This document shows positions 22,474 through 30,248 of a DNA stretch of 64,000 bases, in pieces. The stretch is from contig CALUOP010000002.1 of NCBI GenBank assembly GCA_944322305.1, forward strand, positions 290,892-354,891, written 5' to 3'. Below the pieces are notes generated by a model. The model saw only the letters and a list, made by a program, of their open reading frames with translations. It was not told the origin of the DNA and made no database searches. The position numbers and the translations under genes were made by a program. The stretch comes from an uncultured Coriobacteriaceae bacterium. Its GTDB lineage: Bacteria > Actinomycetota > Coriobacteriia > Coriobacteriales > Coriobacteriaceae. The number at the start of each line of letters is the position of its first letter. Positions within the stretch are counted from its first letter, which is position 1.

Positions 22474-22761
22474 GTGGGCACGATAGCGGTCGACATTGTG
22501 CGGGCGGAGCGGTACGGTCTTGCCGATGCCAAGGCGCATCTGAGCGATCTGGTTGCAACGGTTGAGCAGACGGGTGAGGCGTGCGTCATCATGCGGTATG
22601 GCCGTCCGGCGGCCTGCATTGCGCCGCTTCCGGTAGAAGGTGCCCCGTCGGCAAAACGCGCCAAGGGGATGCTTGCCGCATACGCTGGTGCGGAGAAGCG
22701 CGCGCAGGAAGCGGGCGCGTTCGAGCGAGCGATGGTGCGCAAGCATGACAACGCTGCTTGA
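22474..22761 (+). CDS. Phd/YefM-family antitoxin
   Basis: This 95-residue protein has the Phd/YefM core LADAKAHLSDLVATVEQTGEACVIMRYGRPAACIAPL: a helix that lines up on DNA, then the strand-turn RYGRP..CI. The C-terminal tail is helical and charged, as needed to mask a toxin. The GTG at 22474 is chosen because GGGGAGGG lies just upstream; the frame extends further but without a ribosome site. It overlaps the PIN toxin gene by 17 bp. Confidence 0.8.
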   Translation: MGTIAVDIVRAERYGLADAKAHLSDLVATVEQTGEACVIMRYGRPAACIAPLPVEGAPSAKRAKGMLAAYAGAEKRAQEAGAFERAMVRKHDNAA

Positions 22762-23113
22762 TGCTAACGCCGTGCTTCGCTATCTGCTTGAGGATATCTC
22801 CGAGCAGGCGGATTGCGTTGCAGAGGCAATTGAGGCCGGCGCCGAGGTGACGGTTGAGGTGCTAGCCGAGTGTGTGTACGTGCTTGCGGGCGTGTACCAT
22901 GCGAGCCGCTCGGATATTGCCGAAAGCCTCGGCGTACTTCTCGACGAAGTGGCGTGCCGCCGGAAGCGCGTAGCGGCAACAGCGCTTGGTCTGTACAGCG
23001 GCAGCTCGTTTGATTTTGTAGATTGCATTCTCGCTGCGGAAGCGAGTCAGAGCGGCCGAGCAGTGCTTACGTTTGACAAGAAGCTCAACGGGCTGATTGC
23101 GCGCGTAGGGTAG
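22745..23113 (+). CDS. PIN-domain toxin (VapC-like)
   Basis: This 122-residue PIN protein has LLDANAVLRYLL (first Asp), VLAECVYVL (Glu) and DFVDCILAAEA...VLTFDKKL (remaining acidic residues). This is the standard VapC set for a Mg2+-dependent RNase. The ATG at 22745 lies within the antitoxin's last codons. It is distinct from the two longer PIN toxins at 13568 and 60147, which lack this ECVYVL form. Confidence 0.85.
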   Translation: MTTLLDANAVLRYLLEDISEQADCVAEAIEAGAEVTVEVLAECVYVLAGVYHASRSDIAESLGVLLDEVACRRKRVAATALGLYSGSSFDFVDCILAAEASQSGRAVLTFDKKLNGLIARVG

Positions 23114-23168
23114 GTCAGGCAGGTGGCGTGAGCCTCTCGGACAATTTGCGCGCGCACAGTAAAGTTTC

Positions 23169-23197
23169 TTGAAATCGAACAGATGTTCCATTACTAT
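23169..23197 (+). promoter_or_regulatory. Sigma-70 promoter with an embedded SOS (LexA) box
   Basis: TTGAAA (23169-23174) and TACTAT (23192-23197) are separated by exactly 17 bp. The spacer contains CGAACAGATGTTCC (23176-23189), which matches every position of the Gram-positive LexA/DinR box CGAACRNRYGTTYC. LexA bound here would block RNA polymerase. The promoter ends 32 bp before the GyrI-like start codon. Confidence 0.75.
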
Positions 23198-23229
23198 GGG
23201 GATACCGACCCCCTGCGAAGGGAGCAGCC

Positions 23230-23976
23230 ATGGTGTACGACTTCAAGAAAGAGTTTCGCGATCTGTACCTGCCAAAAGCCAAGCCAGCCTTTGTTGAGGT
23301 TCCTGCTATGACGTTTGCCGCCGTTGCGGGGTCGGGCGACCCCAACGAGGAGGGCGGCGCGTACCAGCAGGCCCTGAACCTGCTCTACGGCTTTTCGTAT
23401 GCGGTGAAGATGTCCAAAAAGGGCGCTTGGCAGCCCACGGGTTATTTTGACTACGTGGTGCCGCCGCTCGAGGGCTTGTGGTGGGCGGGCGCCGGCGCGT
23501 TTGACGGCGCAGCGCTGGGCGATAAGCGCGCGCTTTCATGGATTTCGCTTATCCGCCAACCTGCCTTTGTGACACCCGAGGTGTTCGAGCGGGTGCGTGC
23601 CATGGTTGCGGCCAAGAAGCCCGAACTTGCAGGCGCGCTGGATGCCGGCGCCCTGCGGCTTGTCCGGTTTGCCGAGGGCCCGTGCGCGCAGATCATGCAC
23701 AGGGGCTCGTATGACGACGAGCCAGCGACCATTGCCGAGCTTTCGGTCTTTATCGCGGATAACGGGATGGCAGCAGACATCGCTGCGGGCGGGGAGTCGC
23801 CTGCGGGGCATGAGGCTACCGTGCCGTTTGACGCCGGGGCGGTGCTCCGTGCGCTCGACGCAGGCGGCGGCGTTCCCGCCATGCGCCTGCATCACGAGAT
23901 TTACCTGGGCGACCCTCGCCGCACCAAGCCGGAGAACCTCAAAACGGTGATCCGTCATCCGGTGCGGCCCGCATAA
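23230..23976 (+). CDS. GyrI-like small-molecule-binding domain protein
   Basis: This 248-residue soluble protein has a GyrI-like/SRPBCC-type layout. It has an opening VYDFKKEFRDLYLPK, a first domain with PAMTFAAVAGSGDPNEEGGAYQQAL, a Trp-rich YVVPPLEGLWWAGAG core, and a second copy-like half with GPCAQIMHRGSYDDEPATI and LHHEIYLGDPRRTKPENLKTV near the end. The last motif is characteristic of the GyrI-like (YdeE/YobN-style) family. Such proteins bind hydrophobic drugs or toxins; E. coli GyrI (SbmC) protects DNA gyrase and is SOS-induced. The perfect SOS box in this promoter fits that theme. The start at 23230 follows GAAGGGAG. Confidence 0.8.
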   Translation: MVYDFKKEFRDLYLPKAKPAFVEVPAMTFAAVAGSGDPNEEGGAYQQALNLLYGFSYAVKMSKKGAWQPTGYFDYVVPPLEGLWWAGAGAFDGAALGDKRALSWISLIRQPAFVTPEVFERVRAMVAAKKPELAGALDAGALRLVRFAEGPCAQIMHRGSYDDEPATIAELSVFIADNGMAADIAAGGESPAGHEATVPFDAGAVLRALDAGGGVPAMRLHHEIYLGDPRRTKPENLKTVIRHPVRPA

Positions 23977-24108
23977 GCGCTGCGCCGTACGTTGTGCCGC
24001 ATGCCGTGCTTTCCGTTTGTTTCCGTCCTGCACGCCGTGTGGAAGGACGCTTCGTCGCCGTGGTATGGTGCTGGCGAGAGAACGTTTCCCGCATCCAAGG
24101 AGGTTCAC

Positions 24109-24666
24109 ATGCCGCTTGACAAGAACGCGACGGCGCTGCTGGTGATCGACGCCATCGAGGCCACCGGGGCCGACAGCCTGTATGATCCGGATGCCGCCAC
24201 GGCCGCTTACCGCGCCGCGGTGGCACGCGCGGTTGACGCGTGCCACGCCGCCGGCGTGCCGGTGATCTTCTGTAACGACGCCCACGTGCGCGGGCTCGAC
24301 CGCGAGCTCGAGCTGTGGGGCGAGCACGGCATCGCGGGGGAGAGTCGCATCTTCCCCGAGATCACGGTGGCGGAGGGCGACCTCGTCATCCCCAAGCGCC
24401 GCTACTCGGGCTTTTTCCAGACCGACCTCGACCTCACCCTGCGCGAGCTCGGCGTGCGCGAGGTGGTGGCCGTGGGCGCGGACACCAACATCTGCGTGCT
24501 CCACACGCTGGCGGACGCGTACTTCCTCGGCTACGCCTCTACGGTGGTGACCGACGCCACGATGACCTTCCTGTGCGGCACGCAGGCTGGCGCGCTCGAG
24601 CATTGCGAGAAGTGCTACGGGTCTGCGCTCATGACGGTTGAGGAGCTTGAGGCCGCGCTGCGGTAG
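24109..24666 (+). CDS. Isochorismatase-family cysteine hydrolase (nicotinamidase-like)
   Basis: This 185-residue cytosolic hydrolase has a complete catalytic triad: Asp14 in LLVIDAIE, Lys96 in VIPKRRYSGF and Cys129 in GADTNICVLHT. These position an amide or ester for attack by Cys. The cis-peptide-type turn before the Cys is conserved. Length suits the family (180-210). The metal-binding Asp-His pattern of true nicotinamidases is only partly present, so the substrate is left open. It has an excellent AAGGAGG site at 24097-24103. Confidence 0.85.
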   Translation: MPLDKNATALLVIDAIEATGADSLYDPDAATAAYRAAVARAVDACHAAGVPVIFCNDAHVRGLDRELELWGEHGIAGESRIFPEITVAEGDLVIPKRRYSGFFQTDLDLTLRELGVREVVAVGADTNICVLHTLADAYFLGYASTVVTDATMTFLCGTQAGALEHCEKCYGSALMTVEELEAALR

Positions 24667-24724
24667 CGTGGTGCGCGCGGGCGGGATGGAACCTGCGCGT
24701 CCCTAAGTGAAGGCGCCGCGGCGA

Positions 24725-24760
24725 GGCGGGCTCCTTGGCAGGGTTGTCAAGGAGTCCGCC
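24725..24760 (+). terminator. Terminator-like hairpin after the isochorismatase-like gene
   Basis: GGCGGGCTCCTTG (24725-24737) pairs with CAAGGAGTCCGCC (24748-24760) with one G-T wobble, followed by CTTTGCTTGT. This is a plausible intrinsic terminator that isolates the pilus operon. Confidence 0.65.
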
Positions 24761-24838
24761 CTTTGCTTGTATGAGGTGAGGAGACCTCTGTTTTGTGCTG
24801 GTCAGGAGCCGGAGACCGGGCATATGGATACGCGTGCG

Positions 24839-24878
24839 TATAATTTGACCGCAACTGTTATAATAACAGTCATATATG
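24839..24878 (+). promoter_or_regulatory. AT-rich promoter/operator region before the pilus operon
   Basis: Two TATAAT elements (24839-24844 and 24859-24864) and one TTGACC (24845-24850) fall in a short AT-rich island. ACTGTTAT-A-ATAACAGT (24855-24871) is a perfect inverted repeat covering the second TATAAT. No pair has ideal -35/-10 spacing, so the actual start is uncertain. A repressor or activator binding at the dyad would explain regulation. A leader of about 140 bp follows before the pilin gene. Confidence 0.5.
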
Positions 24879-25011
24879 GGAAAAAGAAGTAACTAGTGTG
24901 ACATCTGTGTCGCGGTGGGTGTTACGGCACCTTCCGCGGACAGTTTTTGTTTGGTCGAGGGTGCGAGAGGGAGGAGCAGGGACCGTCTAAACGCAAGCAA
25001 GAGGAGCAGAG

Positions 25012-26541
25012 ATGCTGCAAACGATAAGCAAGAGACTGATGACGGCTCTAACCGCCATCGTACTGATGATGGGGATCCTGCTTTCAGCAACGCCGGCATT
25101 TGCAGCCGGAACGGACGGCTCCATCGAGATCACGGGAGGCAACGGGTTCAAGGGCTTCAGCGTCTACCAGATGTTCTCGCAGGGCGAGAATGACAACGAT
25201 GGTGCACCTAAGTACGTGCTCACCGAAGCGTGGAGGGATTTTTTCACCGCCAGCACAGGCGATGGCGGCATAGGACTCACGAACAATGCGGATCTCTCTA
25301 ACGCGGCTTACGGCTACGTCAAGGCGCTCGGTGCTGATAACGACCCTTCTGTCTCCGAGTTTGCCAGGAAGGCCAGCAAATGGGCAATCGCAAAGGGGGT
25401 GTTCGCGACCGGCTCGGCAGATGCCGGAACGGGTACGCCGACCGCTACGGTCAAGGGCCTGTCCTACGGCTACTACCTGGTTGTCCCATACGGCGGCACT
25501 GACTCGATGCTCGTGAGCGTAAGCGAAGACGCCTCTAACGTTGCGGCCACCCTCAAGAGCGTCTATCCCACCGTCGTGAAGACGGTCAATGGAAACAACC
25601 ACGCAAGCGCGAGCATCGGCGATACCTTGGAGTTCACCCTGACCTCTACAGTCCCAGACATCAGCGAGTACACAAGCGGGTACCAGTTTGCGTTCTATGA
25701 CACGTTGTGCCAGGGCCTCACTGTCGACACGGGCAGCGTCGTCGTCAGGATCGGCGATCAGGTGGTGACGGATTCGTGTCACATCACGTACTCGCCCGAT
25801 GTGGGAGCCGTTCTTATCATTAATTTTGGCACCACCGATCTCAGCGCGAACCAGTACGACGCCACCGAGCTCTTCACCGGCAAGACGGGCGAGTCTATCA
25901 CGGTGACCTACACCGCAACGCTCAACAGCAAGGCCGCCGTGAGCGATGTTGGCGCCCGAGACAACTCGAACTCCGCGAGGATCTTTTACTCCAACGGTAC
26001 GGGCATCGACGATGTTGGCTGGTCCATCGAGTCGACGACCAACCAATACACGTTTGCCTTTGACCTCAAGAAGACCAACGGATTGGACCCCCTCCAGGAC
26101 GCCACATTCCAGCTCGAAGACGACAAAAGCATTTCCATCAACCTCGTGAGCCTGGGCAACAACACGTATCGCCCCGCCATGGAAAGCGAGACCGCGAGCG
26201 CGGTGACCTCGGTCACCACCCCCGAGGACGGCGTCGTCCACTTCTCCGGCTTGGGCGAGGGCTCCTACACCCTTGTTGAGACCAAGGCTCCCGAGGGCTA
26301 CAACAAGGCGTCTGATACGACCGTGACCATAAGCGCTTCTTACAATAACGAGAGCGGCATGCTCGAGAGCTGGTCGATCAACGGCAACGGCCAGAACCCC
26401 GTCGAGATCGTCAACAACGCCGGCATCGTTCTGCCCGGAACCGGTGGCATGGGCACGGTGGTCTTCACCGTCATCGGCGTCGTCGCCATTCTCGGCGGCG
26501 TGACGTGGCAGATGGTTCGCCGCGCCAAGCAGGGTCGTTAA
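25012..26541 (+). CDS. LPXTG-anchored major pilin (SpaH/EbpB-type fimbrial subunit)
   Basis: This 509-residue secreted subunit polymerises into a sortase-assembled pilus. It has a signal peptide at about 1-31 (ending ATPAFA), an N-terminal domain to about 185, then KSVYPTVVKTVNG where Lys residues would form the inter-subunit isopeptide bond. Fimbrial isopeptide domains follow, with the E-box YTLVETKAPEGYN at about residue 420. The sorting signal is LPGTG (474-478) with a hydrophobic helix and RRAKQGR tail. The pilin motif reads YPTVVK instead of the usual YPK. The start at 25012 follows AGAGGAGCAG. The sortase gene begins 3 bp after its stop, so they are one operon. Confidence 0.92.
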   Translation: MLQTISKRLMTALTAIVLMMGILLSATPAFAAGTDGSIEITGGNGFKGFSVYQMFSQGENDNDGAPKYVLTEAWRDFFTASTGDGGIGLTNNADLSNAAYGYVKALGADNDPSVSEFARKASKWAIAKGVFATGSADAGTGTPTATVKGLSYGYYLVVPYGGTDSMLVSVSEDASNVAATLKSVYPTVVKTVNGNNHASASIGDTLEFTLTSTVPDISEYTSGYQFAFYDTLCQGLTVDTGSVVVRIGDQVVTDSCHITYSPDVGAVLIINFGTTDLSANQYDATELFTGKTGESITVTYTATLNSKAAVSDVGARDNSNSARIFYSNGTGIDDVGWSIESTTNQYTFAFDLKKTNGLDPLQDATFQLEDDKSISINLVSLGNNTYRPAMESETASAVTSVTTPEDGVVHFSGLGEGSYTLVETKAPEGYNKASDTTVTISASYNNESGMLESWSINGNGQNPVEIVNNAGIVLPGTGGMGTVVFTVIGVVAILGGVTWQMVRRAKQGR

Positions 26542-26544
26542 CGC

Positions 26545-27522
26545 ATGGCCAAGGGGTGGCTCTACCGGCTCTACCGGTTCGCCCCGCTGCTCGTTGTTAT
26601 CGCAGGCATCGTGTTTCTGCTGTACCCGACCGTCTCGAACTTCCTCATCGAGCGGAACGCGTCGCACGCGGTGCAGCGCTACGGCGATGCCGTCGAGGCT
26701 ATTTCCGACGAGGAGTGCCAGGCGATCTTAGATGCCGCCTATGAGTACAACGCGGCGCTTGCCCAGAAAGAGGGTGTGACCTCCGGGGAGGCGGACGGAA
26801 CGCAAACCGCCTCCCCGGAGGAGCTGGCCGAGGTGCTCAGCCGCTACAACGATGTGCTCAACCTCGACGGCAACGGCCTCATGGGCTACGTCTCCATCCC
26901 GCGCATCGACGTGACGCTGCCTGTCTACCACGGCGTCGAGGAGCGGGTGCTGCAGCAGGCGGTCGGACATGTTGAGGGAACGTCGCTGCCCGTTGGCGGC
27001 GCCTCGACCCACGTGGTGCTCTCAGGCCACCGGGGGCTGCCTTCGGCGAAGCTCTTCACCGACCTTGACGAGATGCAGGTGGGCGACGTCTTTTACATCC
27101 GCGTGCTCAAGGAGGTGTACGCCTACCAGGTGGATGGCGTTGAGACCGTGCTCCCCGACCAGACGGAGTCGCTCGTCATCACGCCGGGCGAGGACCGCGT
27201 GACGCTTACCACCTGCACGCCCTACGGCATCAACTCGCACCGGCTGCTCGTGCACGCGCACGCCATCCCGTACACGCCGGAGATGGAGGACGAAGTGGGA
27301 AAGACCGGCAACTTCGTCAACATCCCGCTGCCGTACCTTCTGCTCATCGTCGCGCTGGTTGTTATCGCGGTGGCGCTTGGTGCGATGCACGTGCGGGCGG
27401 CTAGGCAGCTTGCCGGGCAAAACGGGACCACGACGGCGCATCGCGCCAACGGCGCATCAGGGGCTGCGGGGCACCGCCATCCCCGCAGAAAGGAAGGACC
27501 GCGTGGCAGGCACTTCTCATAA
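26545..27522 (+). CDS. Class C sortase (pilus-assembly transpeptidase)
   Basis: This 325-residue membrane enzyme links pilin subunits by cleaving their LPXTG-type signals. It has an N-terminal signal-anchor helix (about 12-30), a catalytic His in VVLSGHRG, catalytic Cys in TLTTCTPYGINSHRLLVHA with the downstream Arg, and a C-terminal second transmembrane helix (LPYLLLIVALVVIAVALGA), a hallmark of class C. It starts 3 bp after the pilin stop. Its end overlaps the next pilin gene by 20 bp, indicating tight co-expression. Confidence 0.92.
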   Translation: MAKGWLYRLYRFAPLLVVIAGIVFLLYPTVSNFLIERNASHAVQRYGDAVEAISDEECQAILDAAYEYNAALAQKEGVTSGEADGTQTASPEELAEVLSRYNDVLNLDGNGLMGYVSIPRIDVTLPVYHGVEERVLQQAVGHVEGTSLPVGGASTHVVLSGHRGLPSAKLFTDLDEMQVGDVFYIRVLKEVYAYQVDGVETVLPDQTESLVITPGEDRVTLTTCTPYGINSHRLLVHAHAIPYTPEMEDEVGKTGNFVNIPLPYLLLIVALVVIAVALGAMHVRAARQLAGQNGTTTAHRANGASGAAGHRHPRRKEGPRGRHFS

Positions 27523-28441
27523 CAGGTGGCGCAGCGCCTTTTGGTGCCGGTGCGCGGGCGCGTCCCGCGTATCGCTGCGCCAGGTGGGTGCGTGCGCCTT
27601 GGCGGTTGTAGTTGCCGTTTTGATTTCTGTGGCGCTTTGCCCTGCCAGCGCGATGGCGGCGGCGTACGGCTCGATCACCATTGAGGCGAGGTATGGGCAG
27701 GGAGAGGACGCCGAGCCGATGTCGGGGGATACGTGGTGCTTGGCGCAGGTTTCCTCGGCCGCGCTGACGGATGCCGGCGCACCCGTCTACGCGGCTACCG
27801 AGGCGTTCTCCTCGTTTGATCGCGACTGGGCCGCGCTTAGCGCTTCGGAGCTGCGCGATGCTGCCCGCGAGCTCGGCACCTATGCCCAAGAGCACGGCCT
27901 GCTCACGTACGGCGCCTCCGTAACGGACGCATGCGGACGCGCGTTGTTTGAAGGCGTGGCGCCCGGGCTGTACCTTGCGGTGCGCACCGACGCGGCGGGG
28001 GAGAACCAAGCGGTTGCGTGCGACCCCGTGCTTGTGAGCGTGCCGCTTTACGAAGACGGGTCCTGGGTGTTCAACGTTACGGCAGCTCCCAAGTTTGAGA
28101 GTTCGGACGACGTGCCCGGCAAGCAGCCGGAGGCGCCGGCGGAAGAGCCTCAAGAGTCAGAGGATGCAGCAGGCGGCTTTTTGCGCCCCTTCAAGCTCCC
28201 GCAGATGGGCGACGGGCTGTCTATTCTTGCGCTGCTCGCAGGTGCTGTGGCGGCGCTGTTTGTTGCAGGTGGCTGGCTGCTGCGCCGCCGCGCGTTGCGC
28301 AAAGCCGCTGCGTCGACGCGCGGTGACGTCCCGCTGTCTGCGGCCGCGCTCCAAGAGCCGACACCTCAGCCGAACCAAGAGCCGGCAGACCGACCGAACC
28401 AAGAGCCGGCGGCCCGCTCCCACGGGAATGCCGACGTGTAA
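27503..28441 (+). CDS. Accessory or basal pilin with variant LPQMG sorting signal
   Basis: This 312-residue secreted protein starts at the GTG at 27503, after AAAGGAAGG. A long N-region and hydrophobic signal (ALAVVVAVLISVALCPASAMA) precede mature AYGSITIEARYG. The body is a single SpaA/Cna-B-like module with LFEGVAPGLYLAVRTD, a degenerate E-box. LPQMGDG followed by a 20-residue hydrophobic helix and RRRALRK resembles a sortase signal with Met for Thr. An unusual 45-residue C-terminal tail with Pro-Asn-Gln-Glu-Pro repeats extends past the helix. Third in the pilus operon, it is probably the base or minor subunit. Confidence 0.8.
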   Translation: MAGTSHNRWRSAFWCRCAGASRVSLRQVGACALAVVVAVLISVALCPASAMAAAYGSITIEARYGQGEDAEPMSGDTWCLAQVSSAALTDAGAPVYAATEAFSSFDRDWAALSASELRDAARELGTYAQEHGLLTYGASVTDACGRALFEGVAPGLYLAVRTDAAGENQAVACDPVLVSVPLYEDGSWVFNVTAAPKFESSDDVPGKQPEAPAEEPQESEDAAGGFLRPFKLPQMGDGLSILALLAGAVAALFVAGGWLLRRRALRKAAASTRGDVPLSAAALQEPTPQPNQEPADRPNQEPAARSHGNADV

Positions 28442-28528
28442 TCGCGGCGGCCCCGCGCTCTGACCCCTCCTTTTTTCTCCGAGAAGACCAGATGCATTTT
28501 CTGTGATGGGTGTGCTCCTTCGCTAACA

Positions 28529-28541
28529 TGAACAATGTTCA
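28529..28541. promoter_or_regulatory. Palindrome upstream of the TetR gene
   Basis: TGAACAATGTTCA is a perfect 6-1-6 inverted repeat ending 27 bp before the TetR-family start codon. It is a likely autoregulatory operator. Its three-base centre excludes it as an SOS box, which needs GAAC-N4-GTTC. Confidence 0.55.
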
Positions 28542-28568
28542 CATTGGACGCGGAGGGGAGGCAATCGC

Positions 28569-29126
28569 ATGAACACCGTTGCAACCTCGAAAGAGGAGAT
28601 CCTCAAGGCGAGCCGCGAGCTTGTGCGCACGCAGGGCTGGCCCGCGGTGAGCATCCGCTCGGTGGCGGCGGCGTGCGGCGTGTCGGTGGGGTGCATCTAC
28701 AACTACTACGATTCCAAGGCGGAACTGGTAAGCGCCACGGTGGAGAGCGTCTGGCGCGAGATCTTCCACCGCCCGGGCGACGACGCGGCGTTTCGGGACA
28801 CGTTGGCCTGCGTGACGTGGATGTACGAGCGGATGGCGTACGGGCATGCGCAATACCCCGGGTTTTTCACCCTGCACGCCCTAGGGTTCGTGCAGGAGGA
28901 GAAGCCGGACGGGAGGCGGCGGATGCGGGAGGTGTGGCAGCATATGCTGGACGCGCTGCGGGCCGTTTTGCAGCGCGACGAGCACATTCGCGCAGATGCC
29001 TTTACCAGCGAGTTCACGGCCGAGCAGCTCGCCGACGTGCTGTTCTCGCTCATGTTGTCCGCCCTGCTGCGCGAGGACTTCGACCCGCGCGCAGTGCTGG
29101 AGGTTGTCCGCAGGACCCTGTACTGA
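28569..29126 (+). CDS. TetR/AcrR-family transcriptional regulator
   Basis: This 185-residue protein has an N-terminal TetR helix-turn-helix (about 8-55: KEEILKASRELVRTQGWPAVSIRSVAAACGVSVGCIYNYYDSKAELV, residues 8-54) and an all-helical ligand/dimer domain. The ATG at 28569 follows GGAGGGGAGG. A palindrome at 28529 is its likely operator. Two small membrane-protein genes follow in the same direction and may be its targets. Confidence 0.88.
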   Translation: MNTVATSKEEILKASRELVRTQGWPAVSIRSVAAACGVSVGCIYNYYDSKAELVSATVESVWREIFHRPGDDAAFRDTLACVTWMYERMAYGHAQYPGFFTLHALGFVQEEKPDGRRRMREVWQHMLDALRAVLQRDEHIRADAFTSEFTAEQLADVLFSLMLSALLREDFDPRAVLEVVRRTLY

Positions 29127-29192
29127 GGACAGCTCGGTTACATCAACAAGGTGGTCGATCCCTCGGACCGGCCCCGCATGAGGAGGCAATTC

Positions 29193-29606
29193 GTGAAAGT
29201 AAAGCGAAACACGCTGCTGCTGCTCGCATGCCTGGTGTGGAGCGCGGCCGGCGTCAACATCCTGCGCATAGGCCTCATGGCCTATCCGGCGTATTGCACC
29301 GTGCCGGACATCGCGCTTTCGGTTGCGGTGTTCTGCGTTTTTCTGGTCTTCGTGTTTGGGAAGTTGGTGCGCAAGCACACGGCGCGGATCCGCAGCTATG
29401 GGGACGAGCGGCACTTCTTCCTCAAGTTCTTCGACGCCAAAGCGTTCGCCGTCATGGCGGTGATGATGGTAGGCGGCATCGGGCTGCGCGCAAGTGGCTT
29501 TGCGCCCGAGCAGTTCATCGCTGTGTTCTACACCGGGTTAGGCGCCGCGCTGCTGATGGCGGGGTTGCTGTTCGGGCGCAACTTCGGTCGGGCGCAGCTG
29601 GCGTAA
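29193..29606 (+). CDS. Small four-helix membrane protein of unknown function
   Basis: This 137-residue protein has about four hydrophobic helices (LLLLACLVWSAAGVNIL, IALSVAVFCVFLVFVFG, FAVMAVMMVGGIGLRASG, AVFYTGLGAALLMAGLLFG) and short basic loops. I do not recognise a family with confidence. GTG at 29193 is used because AGGAGG lies at 29181-29186. It sits between a TetR regulator and a DUF2871-like membrane gene, so it may belong to a TetR-controlled membrane operon. Confidence 0.7.
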   Translation: MKVKRNTLLLLACLVWSAAGVNILRIGLMAYPAYCTVPDIALSVAVFCVFLVFVFGKLVRKHTARIRSYGDERHFFLKFFDAKAFAVMAVMMVGGIGLRASGFAPEQFIAVFYTGLGAALLMAGLLFGRNFGRAQLA

Positions 29607-29674
29607 GGCGGTTTTGCGCCGTGGCTCGCGGGACGGGCACGGCACGGTTATCTAACAAGCAAAGGAGCTTTGTC

Positions 29675-30076
29675 ATGAAACGCTATATGAACGCTGCGGT
29701 TGTCTACGCTGTTCTCGCCCTGGCGGGCGGCGTGTTTTACCGGGAGTTTGCGCGCGGGTTTGCCGGGCAGACCGCGCTCAGTTTGGTGCACACCCATTAC
29801 TTCATGCTGGGCATGATCTTTTTCATCCTGCTGCTTCTGCTGGAGAAGTGCTTTGCCTTTACCGGCAAGAACACAAGGCGCGTGCTCGTTGTCTACCACG
29901 TTGGCCTGAACCTCACGGCGGCCATGCTGGTGACGCGCGGTGTGGTGCAGGTGCTGGGCCTGGCGCTTTCCCATGGCATGGACGCGGCCATTTCCGGCGT
30001 TGCCGGCGTGGGGCACATCCTGCTCGGTGTGAGCCTGGTGTTTCTGCTGGTTCAGGTGAAGCGTGCCGTAAAGTAG
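29675..30076 (+). CDS. DUF2871-like membrane protein
   Basis: This 133-residue protein has four predicted helices. The conserved pattern AVVYAVLALAGGVFYREF, SLVHTHYFMLGMIFFILLLLLEKCF, YHVGLNLTAAMLVTRGVVQVLG and GHILLGVSLVFLLVQVK fits DUF2871. The paired His residues (VHTHYF, YHVG, GHIL) within helices could bind haem or metal, but this is speculative. It starts at 29675 after AAAGGAG and follows the four-helix protein by 68 bp. Confidence 0.75.
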   Translation: MKRYMNAAVVYAVLALAGGVFYREFARGFAGQTALSLVHTHYFMLGMIFFILLLLLEKCFAFTGKNTRRVLVVYHVGLNLTAAMLVTRGVVQVLGLALSHGMDAAISGVAGVGHILLGVSLVFLLVQVKRAVK

Positions 30077-30148
30077 CGTCGTGCGGCCGGGCGTGGCGAG
30101 AAGCGTGGTGTGGCGTACGACCGGCACTGGCCCCGCGTGGCAGGTAGG

Positions 30149-30197
30149 ATCGCACCCAAAGCATCAGATTTGGTGCGATTCTGCGTTATTCTGATGC
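30149..30197 (+). promoter_or_regulatory. Interleaved inverted repeats (H-type pseudoknot layout) before the DUF5714 gene
   Basis: ATCGCACC (30149-30156) pairs with GGTGCGAT (30172-30179), and GCATCAGA (30161-30168) pairs with TCTGATGC (30190-30197). Each stem is a perfect 8 bp, and the second begins inside the loop of the first. This order (A-B-A'-B') is that of an H-type RNA pseudoknot, with linkers of 4, 3 and 10 nt. It lies 52 bp before the start codon. A simple terminator or two overlapping operators are alternatives. Confidence 0.5.
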
Positions 30198-30248
30198 CCG
30201 TAGCATGATTTTGTGAAGGGTCATCGGCGTATAAGACGAGGGAGCGGC

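Noticed and set aside
28529..28541. SOS box before the TetR gene
   Set aside because: GAAC and GTTC are separated by three bases rather than four, so LexA geometry is wrong. A TetR operator is more likely.
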